Shown here piece by piece: positions 10,405 through 21,580 of a stretch of DNA of 64,000 bases (its first letter is position 1; every line of letters starts with the position of its first letter). Origin of the DNA: Torymus aiolomorphi (lineage: Eukaryota; Arthropoda; Insecta; Hymenoptera; Torymidae); contig CM070877.1 of NCBI GenBank assembly GCA_036365515.1, positions 115,274,011-115,338,010 of the forward strand, written 5' to 3'. The notes under the pieces were generated by a model. The model saw only the letters and a program-made list of their open reading frames with translations. It had not been told where the DNA came from and did no database searches. A program made the translations under genes and the position numbers.

Positions 10405-11719
10405 AATTTCTGGACTAATCATTTTGCCCAAAGAACTTGAGTGAGAGCTATCCAAAATTTACCTCTACAAGGAATTTCGAAGTGATTAAATCAATTTTAC
10501 CCTCGTAATCGTTGGACATACAAGACTCATTTTTTTCATAATTCAATTTTTTTCTCAAAAAATAGTCGACAAAATGGATTCAAATTTTTACTGTGTAAGA
10601 TTTCGGACTTTGCCGATTTTTGAAGTTAATAGTTTCATGATTTATTTAAAGTTCCCGAGTAATTAAATAATAAAAAATCAGACTAAGTAAAAAATGCTTT
10701 AAGATTTGATTTCTAAGTGTCAACGACAGCATGCATTTGGGATAGGCATGGATGATTTGGGTGTAGTCAATGAAGAATACATTGTGTATAATTTAAAATG
10801 GGAGCAGAACTCTCTTTCTTAAAGTCTCCTAAATACATCGTTAAGGAGAGAGACTGAGCCAGAGAGCTGAGAACTGCTCGAAGGCTAGAATCAGAATGAA
10901 TCTGCTACCGTAGGCGTAGCCGTATATATGGTCCGCCGAGTTCCTTCAAGAATGTTCTAGAAGGAATCGGCTTAAGACTCTCTTTACTCAGTCTCTCTTT
11001 ACAGGGAATGAATAGCTAGGCGGTTAAAAATTACAAAAGATTTAATGGAACGGTCACCAGTGCATTCAAACTAAATGGACATGCAGTGATTAACTAAAAC
11101 ACAGCTGGTGACCGTTTTACAAATTCGTTTACGGTGCAGGTTGCACTTATAGAGTGCATGGAAGCCCATGGAATGTTCTAGAAGTTTCTCGATGATTCAG
11201 CGGCATGAATGAACGTAGTAGTACGATTGTTTTTGTTTTCCTTTGGGTGCCTAAACACGCGCGCGTGCTTTGATTGATTGATGTGTGTATTATTTCCAGG
11301 CATCTAGTTAAGTGAATTTTTGTATATGTTACAACAGATTATAGCTATTCATATTCTGCATTATCATGATTTTTCTCACAAAAATTGACCGTTTAATTTG
11401 GGAGTTATAAGCTTTAAAAAAAGGAAACACGTTTTTGTTAATAATAAAAGAACCGTCATAGCTAGAAATTTTTTTTTTAGAAAATATAGGTTTTTTAATT
11501 CTCTTTCAAATGCTACCCATCCGATTCAAATATCTCGATCTTATCATTTAAAAAAAAAAAAAAGAAAAATAATTTTGAAAAAATCGAAAATTCGAAATAA
11601 AACAAAAACGCATCCACGAATCAAAAAACGAATTTTTGACCCGCTATCACACAAAGAAAACAAAAAAATGAGACCTGTCCGGTTAAAATCGATCGAGTAG
11701 AAGCTGAGATCCAGGCGCA

Positions 11720-11720
11720 G

Positions 11721-11751
<31 letters not shown>

Positions 11752-11860
11752 CACACACACACAAACACACAAACACCCACACCCACACACACACACACAC
11801 ACACGATCTCACGTGAGTTTTTTCAGTAGGGATGTACATGCACACGCACACGTACACACA
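11720..11860 (+). repeat. (CA)n microsatellite, imperfect
   Basis: A run of CA dinucleotides with GC/AC interruptions spans about 11721-11803, and a second shorter tract lies at 11838-11870. It occupies the same place in R1 as the (TG)n run at 20580-20794 on the inverted copy, so it belongs to the repeat. The cysteine/valine-rich ORFs across it are artefacts. Confidence 0.9.
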
Positions 11861-12089
11861 CACGCACAGACACCCATATAGACATTTTTCAAAAATCATG
11901 TATTTTGATTCCTAAAGCCTCGAAAAACAATTATAATATGTTTTCACAACAACTCAAAAAATTACTATCACAAAGCTTCCTCTAGGAGGAAGCAATAATT
12001 ACCTTTTTTTTTATCGAAAACGATCTTATGAACTATAATATACATTATTTTCCACTAAATTGAACAGTGGTATCAGGGTATGATATAAA

Positions 12090-12340
12090 AAGTTCCTATT
12101 TATTGGCTGCATCCCGCAAAACTAAACTCATCGTTTTCTTGTAGCTTCTTACATAATCTGGCAAGTTTTGAAATTTAATAGCTTAGCACTGCCATGAAAT
12201 TCACGTCATATTTCGTTGGTCATTTGTTTGAATCGAGTAATAAAAAGTTGTGTTTATCAGTCAACTCACTGACTTTCTTCATTAGAAGTTGCTGTCCACG
12301 AGCAATAGCATTTCACTTTGTGAGATCCATATGTAACTGC
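12090..12340 (-). pseudogene. Small downstream ORF of the PolB element, copy B
   Basis: This is the counterpart of the frame at about 6650 in element A. It starts after an acceptor-like TTACA on the minus strand, reads MDLTK then TGA, and ends near CKKLQENDE-like codons. Both internal TGA codons are shared with copy A. Function not recognised. Confidence 0.4.
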
Positions 12341-12657
12341 AAGAGAGAAATTCATAAAATTTTAACAGTTTAATATTTACTGTTGAAGAGAGAAAAATGT
12401 AGTTAATACTAACCTTTATCTAAGCTCAAGCTTTAAACTTCTTACTCTGTACGTCGTCGTCTAATGATATCGCAGCTCGCTCTACTGCTTGTTGCTTGAG
12501 CGTTTGGTCACTGCTGGACTGCTGCTGCTACGGAATCAGCTCCTGACTCTGAAGCTGCTGCTCATGTAGGGCTGGTGGAGACTCGAGCGGTTCCTCCACT
12601 ACAACCTTATTCGAGGGCAGCTCTCACCTTGTATTGGCCCCATGGTCGAGTGCCCGT

Positions 12658-13972
12658 TTAGCCAGGCAGCAGATGGCGCTTGTCATCGCGTGCACTGAGA
12701 GCCACCTTCACTTCTCTCTCACTATGTGACATGTGACGCCTAGACCTGATGTTGTGCTGCTCTCGCATCAACGTCATGTTCTCGCGTAGGCACTTGACAT
12801 AGTCATCCAAGTTAATAGTAGCCTTGACTACGGAGCTCTTCACACCTTTTGCCTTCTTTATGGGTTTCTGATTTTGAACCTTTATGCTATACATCTTGCT
12901 CCGCAGTCCTATAAACTCAAGCATGGTTTCACCATTACACTCGTCCTTCATCAAACCAACGATTTTCTTGATGGCACGTGGCATATTGAATGGATTATTT
13001 GCTGCGTAGTCAGATGTATCGAACTCGTGAATGTCTTCACCCATGATGTTATACATGTTAGTGTTGGTCACTTCATACACGAGACTGTCGGTGTCAGTGT
13101 GCAGTTGTTACCCACATGACTTCTCATGTAGTCGTAGTGAAATCGATAAACTAGAGTTTGGACAAGTCCAAAACAGTTAGTCCAAAGTATATCGGTTTTC
13201 TGATGAAGATTTCACTGCGCAACAACTGGACTACCACGAGGTTCTTATCGAAGATTGCACAGCTGCGACAGTTCGGCTTGGCGATGAGAGCTTCAGCGCC
13301 ATAGCGTCCAGTCCATTTATTTACGAGCTTGACATCGACATGTTTGTGCTCATTCTCCATCGTTTTCCCATAGACTGCGTTGTTGAATAGCTTGAATAGC
13401 ATCTTCTCGGATTCATTTTTAACATTGTTATGCTTCTCGTTGTTTAAGTCTATGTACTTCTTCAGCCAGCAACTTTGGTTGAATTGCAAAGCGCGATGAA
13501 CTTTTCGGAGAATTAGTTCATTCTCCAATGCTTGTTTGAGAGCTCGATGATGAAGAACGTAGCGCTCTTTGTCGTATAAAGTCGTCATCAGCTTCTTCTG
13601 TTTTGAGCCTGGAGGTGACATGTGTTCAGCGCAAAAGGGAAGATCCTTATGCTCATCGTGGAGGCTCACAGGGTACACCAAATCAACTTCGAGAATGTAT
13701 CCGTAGGGGTGGTCATCGGGAACATTGAAGAAGTCAGGTTGCTCAACATCATCTACCTACTTGAAACCACCAGAGGGTAGGGGCTCTGTCATTGCCCATC
13801 CATACAAGTTATTGACGTCGAAATACATAAAGTACTTGTCATCCTCAGCAGGCTGATACTGCACTTCCGTGTATGGATTATTCGCTTTGGCATAGCGATT
13901 GCAGCACTGAATTATACCGTCACGTATACCACGTTCGACGAACATCAGCATATCAATTATGTTGCGTGGCAC
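12658..13972 (-). pseudogene. Protein-primed DNA polymerase B, palm domain fragments (copy B)
   Basis: Three minus-strand ORFs line up with the C-terminal half of the family. 13972-13757 has a VERGIRDGI segment and motif A ([10 protein letters not shown]). 13681-13151 has the motif-B region KMLFKLFNNAVYGKT. 13080-12658 follows the motif-C sequence LHTDTDS, read from about 13108, and ends in ALSARDDKRHLLPG. The catalytic aspartates of motifs A and C are therefore both visible, unlike in copy A. A TAG after GGFK separates the first two ORFs, and a frame change lies between 13151 and 13108. The 5' part is cut off by the Penelope insertion at 13958. Not expressible as one protein. Confidence 0.8.
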
Positions 13973-14068
13973 CCTCCATGTTTAATAATTTAAATGTTGT
14001 GAGGATCCTCGTGAGGGCCAATTCCCAGAAATAAATTTGAAAACAATCTTGAATACTAGATTGCAACG

Positions 14069-14098
14069 TTTCGTCAGGAAGTTCCCTGATCTCTTCAG
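14069..14098 (-). ncRNA. Hammerhead-ribozyme-like core, left flanking repeat
   Basis: On the minus strand the order is CTGAAGA, a hairpin (ATCAGGGAACTTCCTGA), then GAAAC. These are the conserved CUGANGA and GAAA boxes separated by stem II. GAATAT upstream can pair with GTATTC downstream to make a distal stem I. Stem III would be very short. Hammerheads are known in Penelope-like elements; cleavage here is inferred only. Confidence 0.55.
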
Positions 14099-14184
14099 AT
14101 TCAGATATTCACAATAAATGCAAAATTCCTTTTCATGAGATTCGGAATATAGTCTGTTTTTTATTTGACAACACATATTTCATT

Positions 14185-14960
14185 TTCAACAATAGAACTT
14201 ATAAACAAATATTTGGCACACCTATGGGTTCTCCTATCTCACCATTATTCGCTGACATGGTTATGGAAGATTTAGAAACAGACTGCTTGCGCGAATTAAA
14301 AATTACACACGATTGTATTCCGCTCTTTTACTTTAGATATGTAGACGACACAATTTTATGTATAAAAAGCGATCAAGTTGATACAGTTCTACAAGTGTTT
14401 AACAAGTATAATACTCATCTTAAATTTACATTCGTATCTGAAATAGACAATAGTAGAAATTTTTTAGATCTCAGTCTTACGAGAAAAAACAATCAAATTT
14501 TGACTAACTGGTATCAAAAAACAACAGCATCATCGAGACTGTTAAATTATAATTCTAACCATACCATACAACAAAAAATAAACATCGTTGCGAACCTGGT
14601 GGATAGAGCAATTCTTTTATCCGATACTTGTTTTCATGACGCGAATATACACAAAATTACAGAACTTCTCTTATGTAACGATTATCCTTCCGAATTTATA
14701 AACATACACATACGAAATAGACTTCGAAAACTCAAATATCACAATAAAAAGACTAATAATGAGAACCGTTCACTAACTACAATCTCCATTCCATATAATA
14801 ATACCTTTTATAACAAATGTTCGTATATTTTAAACAAATATAACATCCGCACAGTACCTTTGATCAACAAAAAATTGAACAATATAATTAAATTAGGAAA
14901 GGATAAAATAGAAAAATCAGAAACATGTGGCGTAGTCTATAAGATAAATTGTATGTCTTG
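14185..14960 (+). pseudogene. Penelope-like reverse transcriptase, C-terminal part
   Basis: The frame is open from about 14185 (FNNRTYKQIFGTPMGSPISP) through 14961. It contains the GTPMGSPISPLFAD block of RT motif 4, followed about 30 residues later by the catalytic FRYVDDT. The continuing thumb and linker region ends in ETCGVVYKINC, the start of the GIY-YIG domain. Only the second half of the RT is present; the N-terminal RT motifs are missing, which is typical 5' truncation. A one-base loss after KINCMS (about 14958) shifts the frame into the endonuclease ORF. The enzyme would copy the element's RNA at a nicked target. Confidence 0.85.
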
Positions 14961-15251
14961 ACATCGACTTATATTGGCGAAACTAAGCGAATGTTAAAAA
15001 ATAGGATTAAAGAACATGAAAGAGATAAGAATAACAAATCAGTGATAGCAACACACCAAAGAACTATGAAACACATCGTTGACTGGAAAAACATCCAAAT
15101 TTTAGATAGGGAAAACAATTACACGAAACGAATTATTTCCGAAATGTTACATATTAATTTAAATCATAACACTATCAATAGAATAGAAGATACACAAAAT
15201 TTGAATAATATATACAAAAAGCTGTTAAGAACGTTACATTTAAAAAGGTAA
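14949..15251 (+). pseudogene. GIY-YIG endonuclease domain of the Penelope-like element
   Basis: The ORF contains STYIGETKRMLKNRIKEHERD, the hallmark Y-IG and R..EH pattern of Penelope-type GIY-YIG nucleases. The first Tyr of the motif is supplied by VYKINC at the end of the RT ORF, in the preceding frame. The remainder (HQRTMKHIVDW ... ILDRENNYTKR) fits the C-terminal half, with conserved E in RIISEMLHI. It would nick target DNA to prime reverse transcription. The frameshift between RT and nuclease makes this copy non-functional unless it is a sequencing error. Confidence 0.85.
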
Positions 15252-15448
15252 ACAAGCGTGATTATATATAAACCCCAGCGAAGCGTGCATTATGTTCTGC
15301 ATACCATCTCGACTCTACTGGTATCTTACCAGTATCGACGTAGCTATTTATAGGTAAAGGTTTTTGCATAGATTGTGTTTAATTTATTTGACTAGTTTTT
15401 TATTTTTATTTTTGTATGTGTTTTAACTCTATATATTTTTAATAAAGC

Positions 15449-15478
15449 CTGAAGAGGTCAGGGAACTTCCTGACGAAA
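15449..15478 (+). ncRNA. Hammerhead-ribozyme-like core, right flanking repeat
   Basis: CTGAAGA (15449-15455), then GTCAGG pairing with CCTGAC (stem II, 15457-15474), then GAAAC (15475-15479). This is the same core as in the left repeat, in inverted orientation. Stem I pairing upstream is weaker here than on the left. A TATATAAA box at about 15263 precedes this repeat. Confidence 0.5.
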
Positions 15479-15574
15479 CGTTGCAATCTAGTATTCAAGA
15501 TTGTTTTCAAATTTATTTCTGGGAATTGGCCCTCACGAGGATCCTCACAACATTTAAATTATCAGCATATCAAT

Positions 15575-16455
15575 GTCGGCCAGAAGCTCCAGTTTCACCT
15601 ATAATAATGATAATAAATTAGTATTTCATAAATACATACTTCAATTAATATATTAACTGTGTATATTTGAGCATGACATCCCACGTTAAGCCGGGTGTTG
15701 TGTAGTAATGAGCAGTCTCCAAACCATAAGCTTCGAGACAGTTGCTTCTGAAATTCTCAAAGACTTCTGTTAGAAGCAACACATCTGTCTTGAAATACAA
15801 GTCTGAGTACCTATTGTCCTAAGGTTTAGATGCTGAATGCATACCAAACAATCTTGGCGAGCTCATACTCTTCATCAGTGATGTGGGCCTCGTACAGGCT
15901 GCTGTAGTAGTCGTTTTATGATGGAAGATTCATCTCCTTCAACTTATCGTATGATGAGTAGTAGTCATAGGGATAGCTTGTCCAATGAAGAAGCCATAAA
16001 TCTGAATGAGTCTATGAATCGCAGTATTATGTCCGTGTCTTCAACATATTTGCTGAAGAATATGTCTTTTATTTTGCCTTTGCCAGTGTCAGAAGACTAA
16101 CTTTTCCGGGGAAGCACGTTGCAATCTCTCGGATGACTAGATGCGCATCATAACCGCTAAGATTGTGAAAGATCACAGGTGTTATCCTCGAATCATGATA
16201 GTTTATATTACATGAGTTGTTTGTGGATCCTCGATACCTAAAAAATTAATCAAGTTAAAATATATGACTATTAACAAAAGAAAAACTTACTTACTTAGCA
16301 GTGAGATGACAATAATCTCAGACCTTTTTGTCAGCTTCTTTGAAGGGTTTGCGACATATATGGCAGACTTGTGCCCTTACAAACTCCGCCTTTCCTGCAG
16401 ATGTTAAATCTCTCATTGGTCGTAGATTCTCATACAGACCTTGGAGATTTAAAGC
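15575..16455 (-). pseudogene. Protein-primed DNA polymerase B, middle region (copy B)
   Basis: The minus strand across this stretch encodes, in broken frames, the region between exonuclease and palm: the counterpart of KVRDYCHLTAE (about 16310), the FHNLSGYDAHL region (about 16150) and the EVFENFR...YTTPGL region (about 15700-15760). An intron-like gap with an acceptor-like site lies near 16220-16300, at the same place as the GTAAGT in copy A. No long ORF survives. Confidence 0.65.
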
Positions 16456-17090
16456 TAGATCTTTGAGCTTCCGTACAAACCACTTGGCTGGACTTTCATC
16501 TTGCTCGCTATCTTGTCTGTAGCATTGTAGTCTGATTGAGCATCATCGTAGCTACACTTTACGAAGAAGGCGATACTGAATGCTTCATGATGTTGATAGG
16601 CTCTCTCATCGTCCTTTACTGGCTGCAATAAACACTCAAAGTCAGCATACATTACATATGGTACTCTATTTGTATTGGTATGGTTTTTAAACTCCAATAT
16701 ACTGTCTCTTTTATTAGTAGGACGTATCATTGTGCAATGGTTTATTTTTTCACAGTCAACTATGTGCATTGCAAGTTTTTCAGCCGTGCGAAAATAACGA
16801 AGACAACGATCATATATAAATGTTTTACTTTTGTGAGCAATTAATTGACTTCTCACCAACCGTGACAAATCTTCAATCCACACATAATGGAAGCTGTGAG
16901 AGACATTGTCAAAGTCATTAAGTGGTTCTTCTTCATCATCGACATAGTAACTTTCCACAAGAAGTAGATTCACATGTTTCTCCTTTTTTTGAGCCGTCTC
17001 ATGTCGCGGTAGAACAGTGTATACTTCACTCTTTTTCTTTAAGAAGTACACGTTCACTGACGCATCGTTTTGTTTCTCAAACTTAACCAC
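16455..17090 (-). pseudogene. Protein-primed DNA polymerase B, exonuclease domain (copy B)
   Basis: The 211-codon ORF has FHYVWIEDLSRLV at about residues 67-79, a CLRYFRTAEKLAMHIVDCEK zinc-knuckle-like stretch and RVPYVMYADFECLLQP at about residues 143-158. The ADFE motif is Exo I of the 3'-5' exonuclease (DxE). This order is standard for Polinton/adintovirus-type PolB. It follows the preceding ORF directly at a single in-frame stop (17091-17093), so one nonsense mutation separates them. This is the domain that element A has lost. Confidence 0.8.
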
Positions 17091-17780
17091 TTATCGCGGA
17101 TCCACAGGAAATTCAATACCTTTGAAATTATATTCATCAGCGTATTGTATGTAATCTGATAATCGATCCACGTGATGTGTAGCAGGATATAGCGCTGACA
17201 AGAGGGCCCATTTAAAGCACTGATCGTAATTGTGTTTTACTTTAACACAAGCTTTTTTTTTCTTGATGACCTCGGGTAATTCGATGTAAGAACTCCCTCT
17301 GATGGGGTTAAACTTGTTAATGTTTATGGATAAATTCAATATCGCACGTAAAGACCAGCCTGAGTCGCGCTCTTGAAACTCTTCCATGGCCGCGTCAATG
17401 GGTAGTAAAACATTTATCACAAACCACTCATTCAAGTCTGTTGTGGAGTATGTAGGAACTGTTGTTGTATTAAAATATTTAATATCTACAGTCTCCTGAT
17501 CATCTTTGATAATCATATACTCCGTTCTCAGCACTACGTTCACTTTTACTGAGGTATGCTCTTTGATAGCTTGTTGCACTTGCGTAATAAATTGTTCACT
17601 TGCATCTTCCGTGAAGTGCAAAAAGTCCAAATCTCTATGATTTGTGATTACACTTGTCCTGATTCTATTATCAAGGGCCGCCTCGATCTCGTCCCAGCTG
17701 ACCGTTGGAGAGTTGGCAATAGTCACTGGTTCAGCAATGGCCTCTGGTTCGGTAATGGCAGTAGTCCAGCACCAACTCAA
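17091..17780 (-). pseudogene. Protein-primed DNA polymerase B, N-terminal region (copy B)
   Basis: The 229-codon ORF includes LNLSININKFNPIRGSSYIE at about residues 150-170 and the C-terminal KHNYDQCFKWALLSALYPA ... YNFKGIEFPVDPR, both characteristic of the N-terminal part of this PolB family. It ends in a stop immediately before the exonuclease ORF in the same frame. The first ~40 residues are low-complexity and may not be the true N-terminus. Confidence 0.75.
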
Positions 17781-18351
17781 CTACGATCTTGTAAAAAGTG
17801 CACTACACTGTTCAGCATAGCAGCTTGCAGCTTCTGTCGATCGGCCGCGGACAGCTCGGGCGAACATAGTAATTTGCACGCAGACTGCAGAGTTACACTT
17901 CTCAGATCCAGCCATCCAATTGTCATCATATTTAACACAGTTGTTGGAGCATGCCTTCCATAGCATATGCGCCGTGTCCTTGATATGTTGAGTCATGATG
18001 TTGCTGAAGAACTGCTTGACTCGAGCAGATCCGTAACTGACGGTTCAATCGGTCTGAGCGGAAATGTAAGTGCGCTCTCCAAATTTTTGTACTCGAGTTT
18101 GCAGCACGAGTTGAAGGCGAGCAATCTCGAGCTGAAGTCGTGTGCGTTTTACGAGCCGAATACGAGTACTGCAACCATACAAGGTCAACAATTTCACTTA
18201 GCCGTTGGTACACACCATATTTTTTGTAACACAAGTACACTTTTTCGCGTTTTCTTTTAATACAAACCGAAGTCAAAAATTCACAAAAATTCCATTGAAA
18301 GTGGGAAGCAGGTGCTATTGACTTTTTATTGGCCGCTACGGCAAGCAGCAA
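17781..18351 (-). pseudogene. Upstream ORFs of PolB element B, function unknown
   Basis: Two overlapping frames (18351-17932 and 17996-17781) precede the polymerase. The second begins MTQHIKDTAHMLWKA, as in element A, so it is a conserved part of the element and probably the real coding frame. The first is rich in Ser/Arg and may be a shadow or a decayed frame. No family was recognised. Confidence 0.4.
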
Positions 18352-18465
18352 GTGTTTTTCAATTTTTATTGCCCGCTACGGCGAGTAGCGGGCGTCTTTT
18401 TAAGTTTTATTGACCGTTCCGGCGAGTAGCGCACGTTTTTCAAGTTTTATTGCCCGCTGATCTAT
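18326..18465. repeat. Three tandem hairpin units
   Basis: The ~47-bp unit TTTTTATTGCCCGCTACGGC + GAGTAGCGGGCG is repeated three times with variation. In the middle unit GCCCGCTAC pairs with GTAGCGGGC around a short loop, giving a strong hairpin. A fourth partial unit ends at TTGCCCGCTG. The array borders PolB element B at its 5' side. Confidence 0.65.
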
Positions 18466-18469
18466 AAAC

Positions 18470-19176
18470 TGTCGCTTTAGACTCGCTTAATAGGTTTGAA
18501 AAATGCAAAAAACGTGCTTGTGTTACAAAATAGTATATTTCGACACGGATGCAGAAGGTGATTATTTAGCTGATGTGACATTTTTCGCACGAGCGAAGCG
18601 AGCGATGTATCTGTCTTCTTTTTATGTTATACGGATTTTAAATTTTTAATAATTTTTTTGAGCTTGAAAATGACCCCGGACAATATTGTAAAAAAATTAT
18701 GCTTTTTGCAATATTTTAAACTATTTACATGAATTTTTTTACAACAGTGTATCTATAAAATTTTTATAAAGTTTTTATAACAGTATATATAATCTGTGAA
18801 TGAAGAATCAAAAGTTTTTTCAAGCTGGACACATAAAGTACGACACAGTAACTATTTTCTGCCTTTCCTCTATGCCCGTGCATATCCGCTTGTTTAATTA
18901 ATAATACCGGACGAAGAGTATGCTAACACGAGGAAAACAGCGCTAATATAGTTCTCCGCGAATACTCAACTTCCAAAGCCACGTTGCTCATATTAATTAG
19001 AGTTAATTAACATGCCCTCGGACGTTTACGGCTTCACTCTGTCCCTTTTTCCCTGTCTGCCTCTTGCGTTTATCTTCCCCGTCATTTATGGTGTGGCTGA
19101 GGAACTTCATTGCCGCGATACTGGCGCGGACAGCGTTAAACTACTAGAAAGCACAGAGTTTGATTATCACCTAGTA
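18470..19176. other. Non-coding, short dispersed repeats only
   Basis: Contains a TTTCGACACGGATGCAGAAGG...TTCGCACGAGCGAAGCGAGCG block (about 18538-18608) that recurs, altered, near 21305, 22500 and 63135. The rest is AT-rich with no recognised gene. Confidence 0.4.
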
Positions 19177-19260
19177 AAAACCGCTGCCAATTCATTGGCA
19201 CGTAGCTTCCTCCAAATTAATGTATCGTTCCTATATGTACAGTATATATTTTAAATATAA
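19177..19260 (+). repeat. R1 family left-end fragment
   Basis: CCGCTGCCAATTCATTGGCA (a perfect TGCCAAT/ATTGGCA hairpin) followed by CGTAGCTTCCTCC matches the left ends at 8999 and 41108. Homology fades into AT-rich DNA after about 19260, so only the terminus is recognisable. Confidence 0.5.
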
Positions 19261-19960
19261 AATATGTTTATTTATTATACTTTTTTTCAATGATTTAATA
19301 ATTCAGTAATATTTAAAAAACTGCATATTTTATTCTTATTATTGAAATTATTTGTTATTTGACAATTATTTTATTTTAAAAAAAAGTAATATTTTAAACT
19401 ATAAAATTAAAAAATTGCTATCTACCTTGAGATCAACTTACTCATATTTTCAAAATCATATATAATAACTCCATTTTTTACATTATAAATATATTATTAT
19501 TCAATAATTGTGTATCTTTATTATAAACAATTGTGTAAATATTATAAAAATTGAAATTATACTTCTAATTTTGATTTTTTTAATGGTTCGTTATAATTTT
19601 CGTCATCCTCTTCTTTTGATTTCAATAAAATATCGTTGATTGGCGATTTTATCATTTCTTACACCATCTTAATAAAAAAAGCAAATAAAATATTATGTAA
19701 GCACAAATGTCAGTGACAGCTAATAAAAACATTTACATAACTTTGTAAAGGCAAAATGAGTGTATATATAATTATATGTCCGTGAACCATAAACGTTTAA
19801 ACTTTAAAATATTTATCTCAAAATTGAATGAGGGTAATTCTTACTATATTCACTTCTTAAATCGCGATTATTCGAAAAATTAGTTCAAATTCAAATATAA
19901 TTTATTTAACGTAGTTCACCACAAAATTGACTTTCTTTAAATTTTCATAAAAATTAGTGT

Positions 19961-20346
19961 ACACCCGACAGAAGTTGATTCTTTCCGAACGTGCCTAGTC
20001 AATTTTAAAATCCTGCAATCTCATTGGGTGATTCCAATTTAGGGTTAATATTTACGCAATAGTATACAACGATAAATGAGAAGTTTCCACCATACATAAT
20101 ATGCTTATAGCACAATTTTTCCGATATTGTGATTTTTATAACGGCATTGTCCAGTCAACTACCTTAAATTTAATTATCCCTTGCGGTCAGTTTTACCCGA
20201 GTAAAATTTTAAATTACTCACATTATCAAAAAATGAAAAATTACAACAATTTTACTCCAGTTATTTACACCTGAGGGAAGTTGATTCTTTCCGAACGTGC
20301 CTAGTCAATTTTAAAATCCTGCAATCTCATTGGACGATTCCAATTT
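19961..20346 (+). repeat. 80-bp direct repeat pair
   Basis: The sequence around GAAGTTGATTCTTTCCGAAC at 19961-20040 recurs almost unchanged at 20267-20346. AT-rich stretches at 19279 and 20345 are also similar (TTTTTCAATGATTTAATAATT). This suggests an old tandem duplication of several hundred bp. The rest of 19260-20460 is AT-rich, with nothing else recognised. Confidence 0.6.
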
Positions 20347-20462
20347 ACTTTTTCAATGATTTAATAATTTATTAATATTTGTAAATTCCATATTTTTTTC
20401 TTAATTTTTTGTTATTTCACACTTATTTTATTCAATTGGTTAAGACACAAATAATTATTTGC

Positions 20463-21535
<1,073 letters not shown>

Positions 21536-21580
21536 TTAAGGGGGTGTCAAACTCAATTCTGCGATTTGACCGACCCATAG
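21536..21580 (+). mobile_element. End of a TTAA-type transposon
   Basis: TTAA at 21536 is followed by GGGGGTGTCAAACTCAATTC and then CTGCGATTTGACCGACCCATAG. This equals the reverse complement of the right end of the 26071-35627 element. Only 41 bp of the element remain, because P-like copy 1 begins at 21581. The other end of this element was not found. Confidence 0.75.

Larger units (their letters stand above)
8999..11992 (+). repeat. R1 family, copy a: hairpin-ended repeat with internal microsatellite
   Basis: The left end has a hairpin sequence (TGCTAATTCATTGGCCCG; in other copies a perfect TGCCAATTCATTGGCA) followed by GTGGCTTCCTC. The right end is the hairpin GCTTCCTCTAGGAGGAAGC (11974-11992). 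Similar starts occur at 19178, 41108 and, diverged, 42017; similar ends occur at 20463 (inverted) and 41906. The interior holds repeated AACCTCAAATATYTCTGAAATT blocks and a (CA)n run. It carries a SINE insertion (9811-10404) and about 770 bp (10560-11335) absent from the 20463-21535 copy. Non-coding; the class is unknown, with a Helitron-like 3' hairpin as one possibility. Confidence 0.55.
13958..15562 (+). mobile_element. Penelope-like element, 5'-truncated, with inverted flanking repeats
   Basis: The element inserted into PolB copy B. ATCAGCATATCAAT occurs on both sides (13944-13957 and 15561-15574), a 14-bp target duplication; the uninterrupted site is readable in copy A near 5140. Flanking repeats of about 115-130 bp (13985-14100 and 15445-15562) are inverted relative to each other, as in many Penelope-like elements. 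Between them lie the reverse-transcriptase and GIY-YIG coding regions. About 27 bp (13958-13984) between the left duplication and the left repeat may be an insertion by-product. Confidence 0.88.
12010..18090 (-). mobile_element. PolB element B: longer Polinton-type polymerase element
   Basis: This is the inverted, fuller counterpart of element A. Reading on the minus strand: short ORFs (18351-17781), an N-terminal polymerase ORF (17780-17091), an exonuclease-domain ORF (17090-16455), polymerase fragments, a Penelope-like insertion (13958-15562), the palm fragments (13972-12658) and the small downstream ORF. The 3' edge meets the R1 hairpin within about 20 bp. No TIRs were found at its own ends, and capsid, integrase and packaging genes are absent. 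Confidence 0.75.

Noticed and set aside
11544..11899. Cysteine/valine-rich ORFs
   Set aside because: They are translations of the (CA)n/(TG)n tract and its flanks, as are those at 20526-20963.
3925..18090. Complete Polinton or integrated virus
   Set aside because: Only polymerase and small ORFs are present; no integrase, packaging ATPase, protease or capsid genes and no element TIRs were found.
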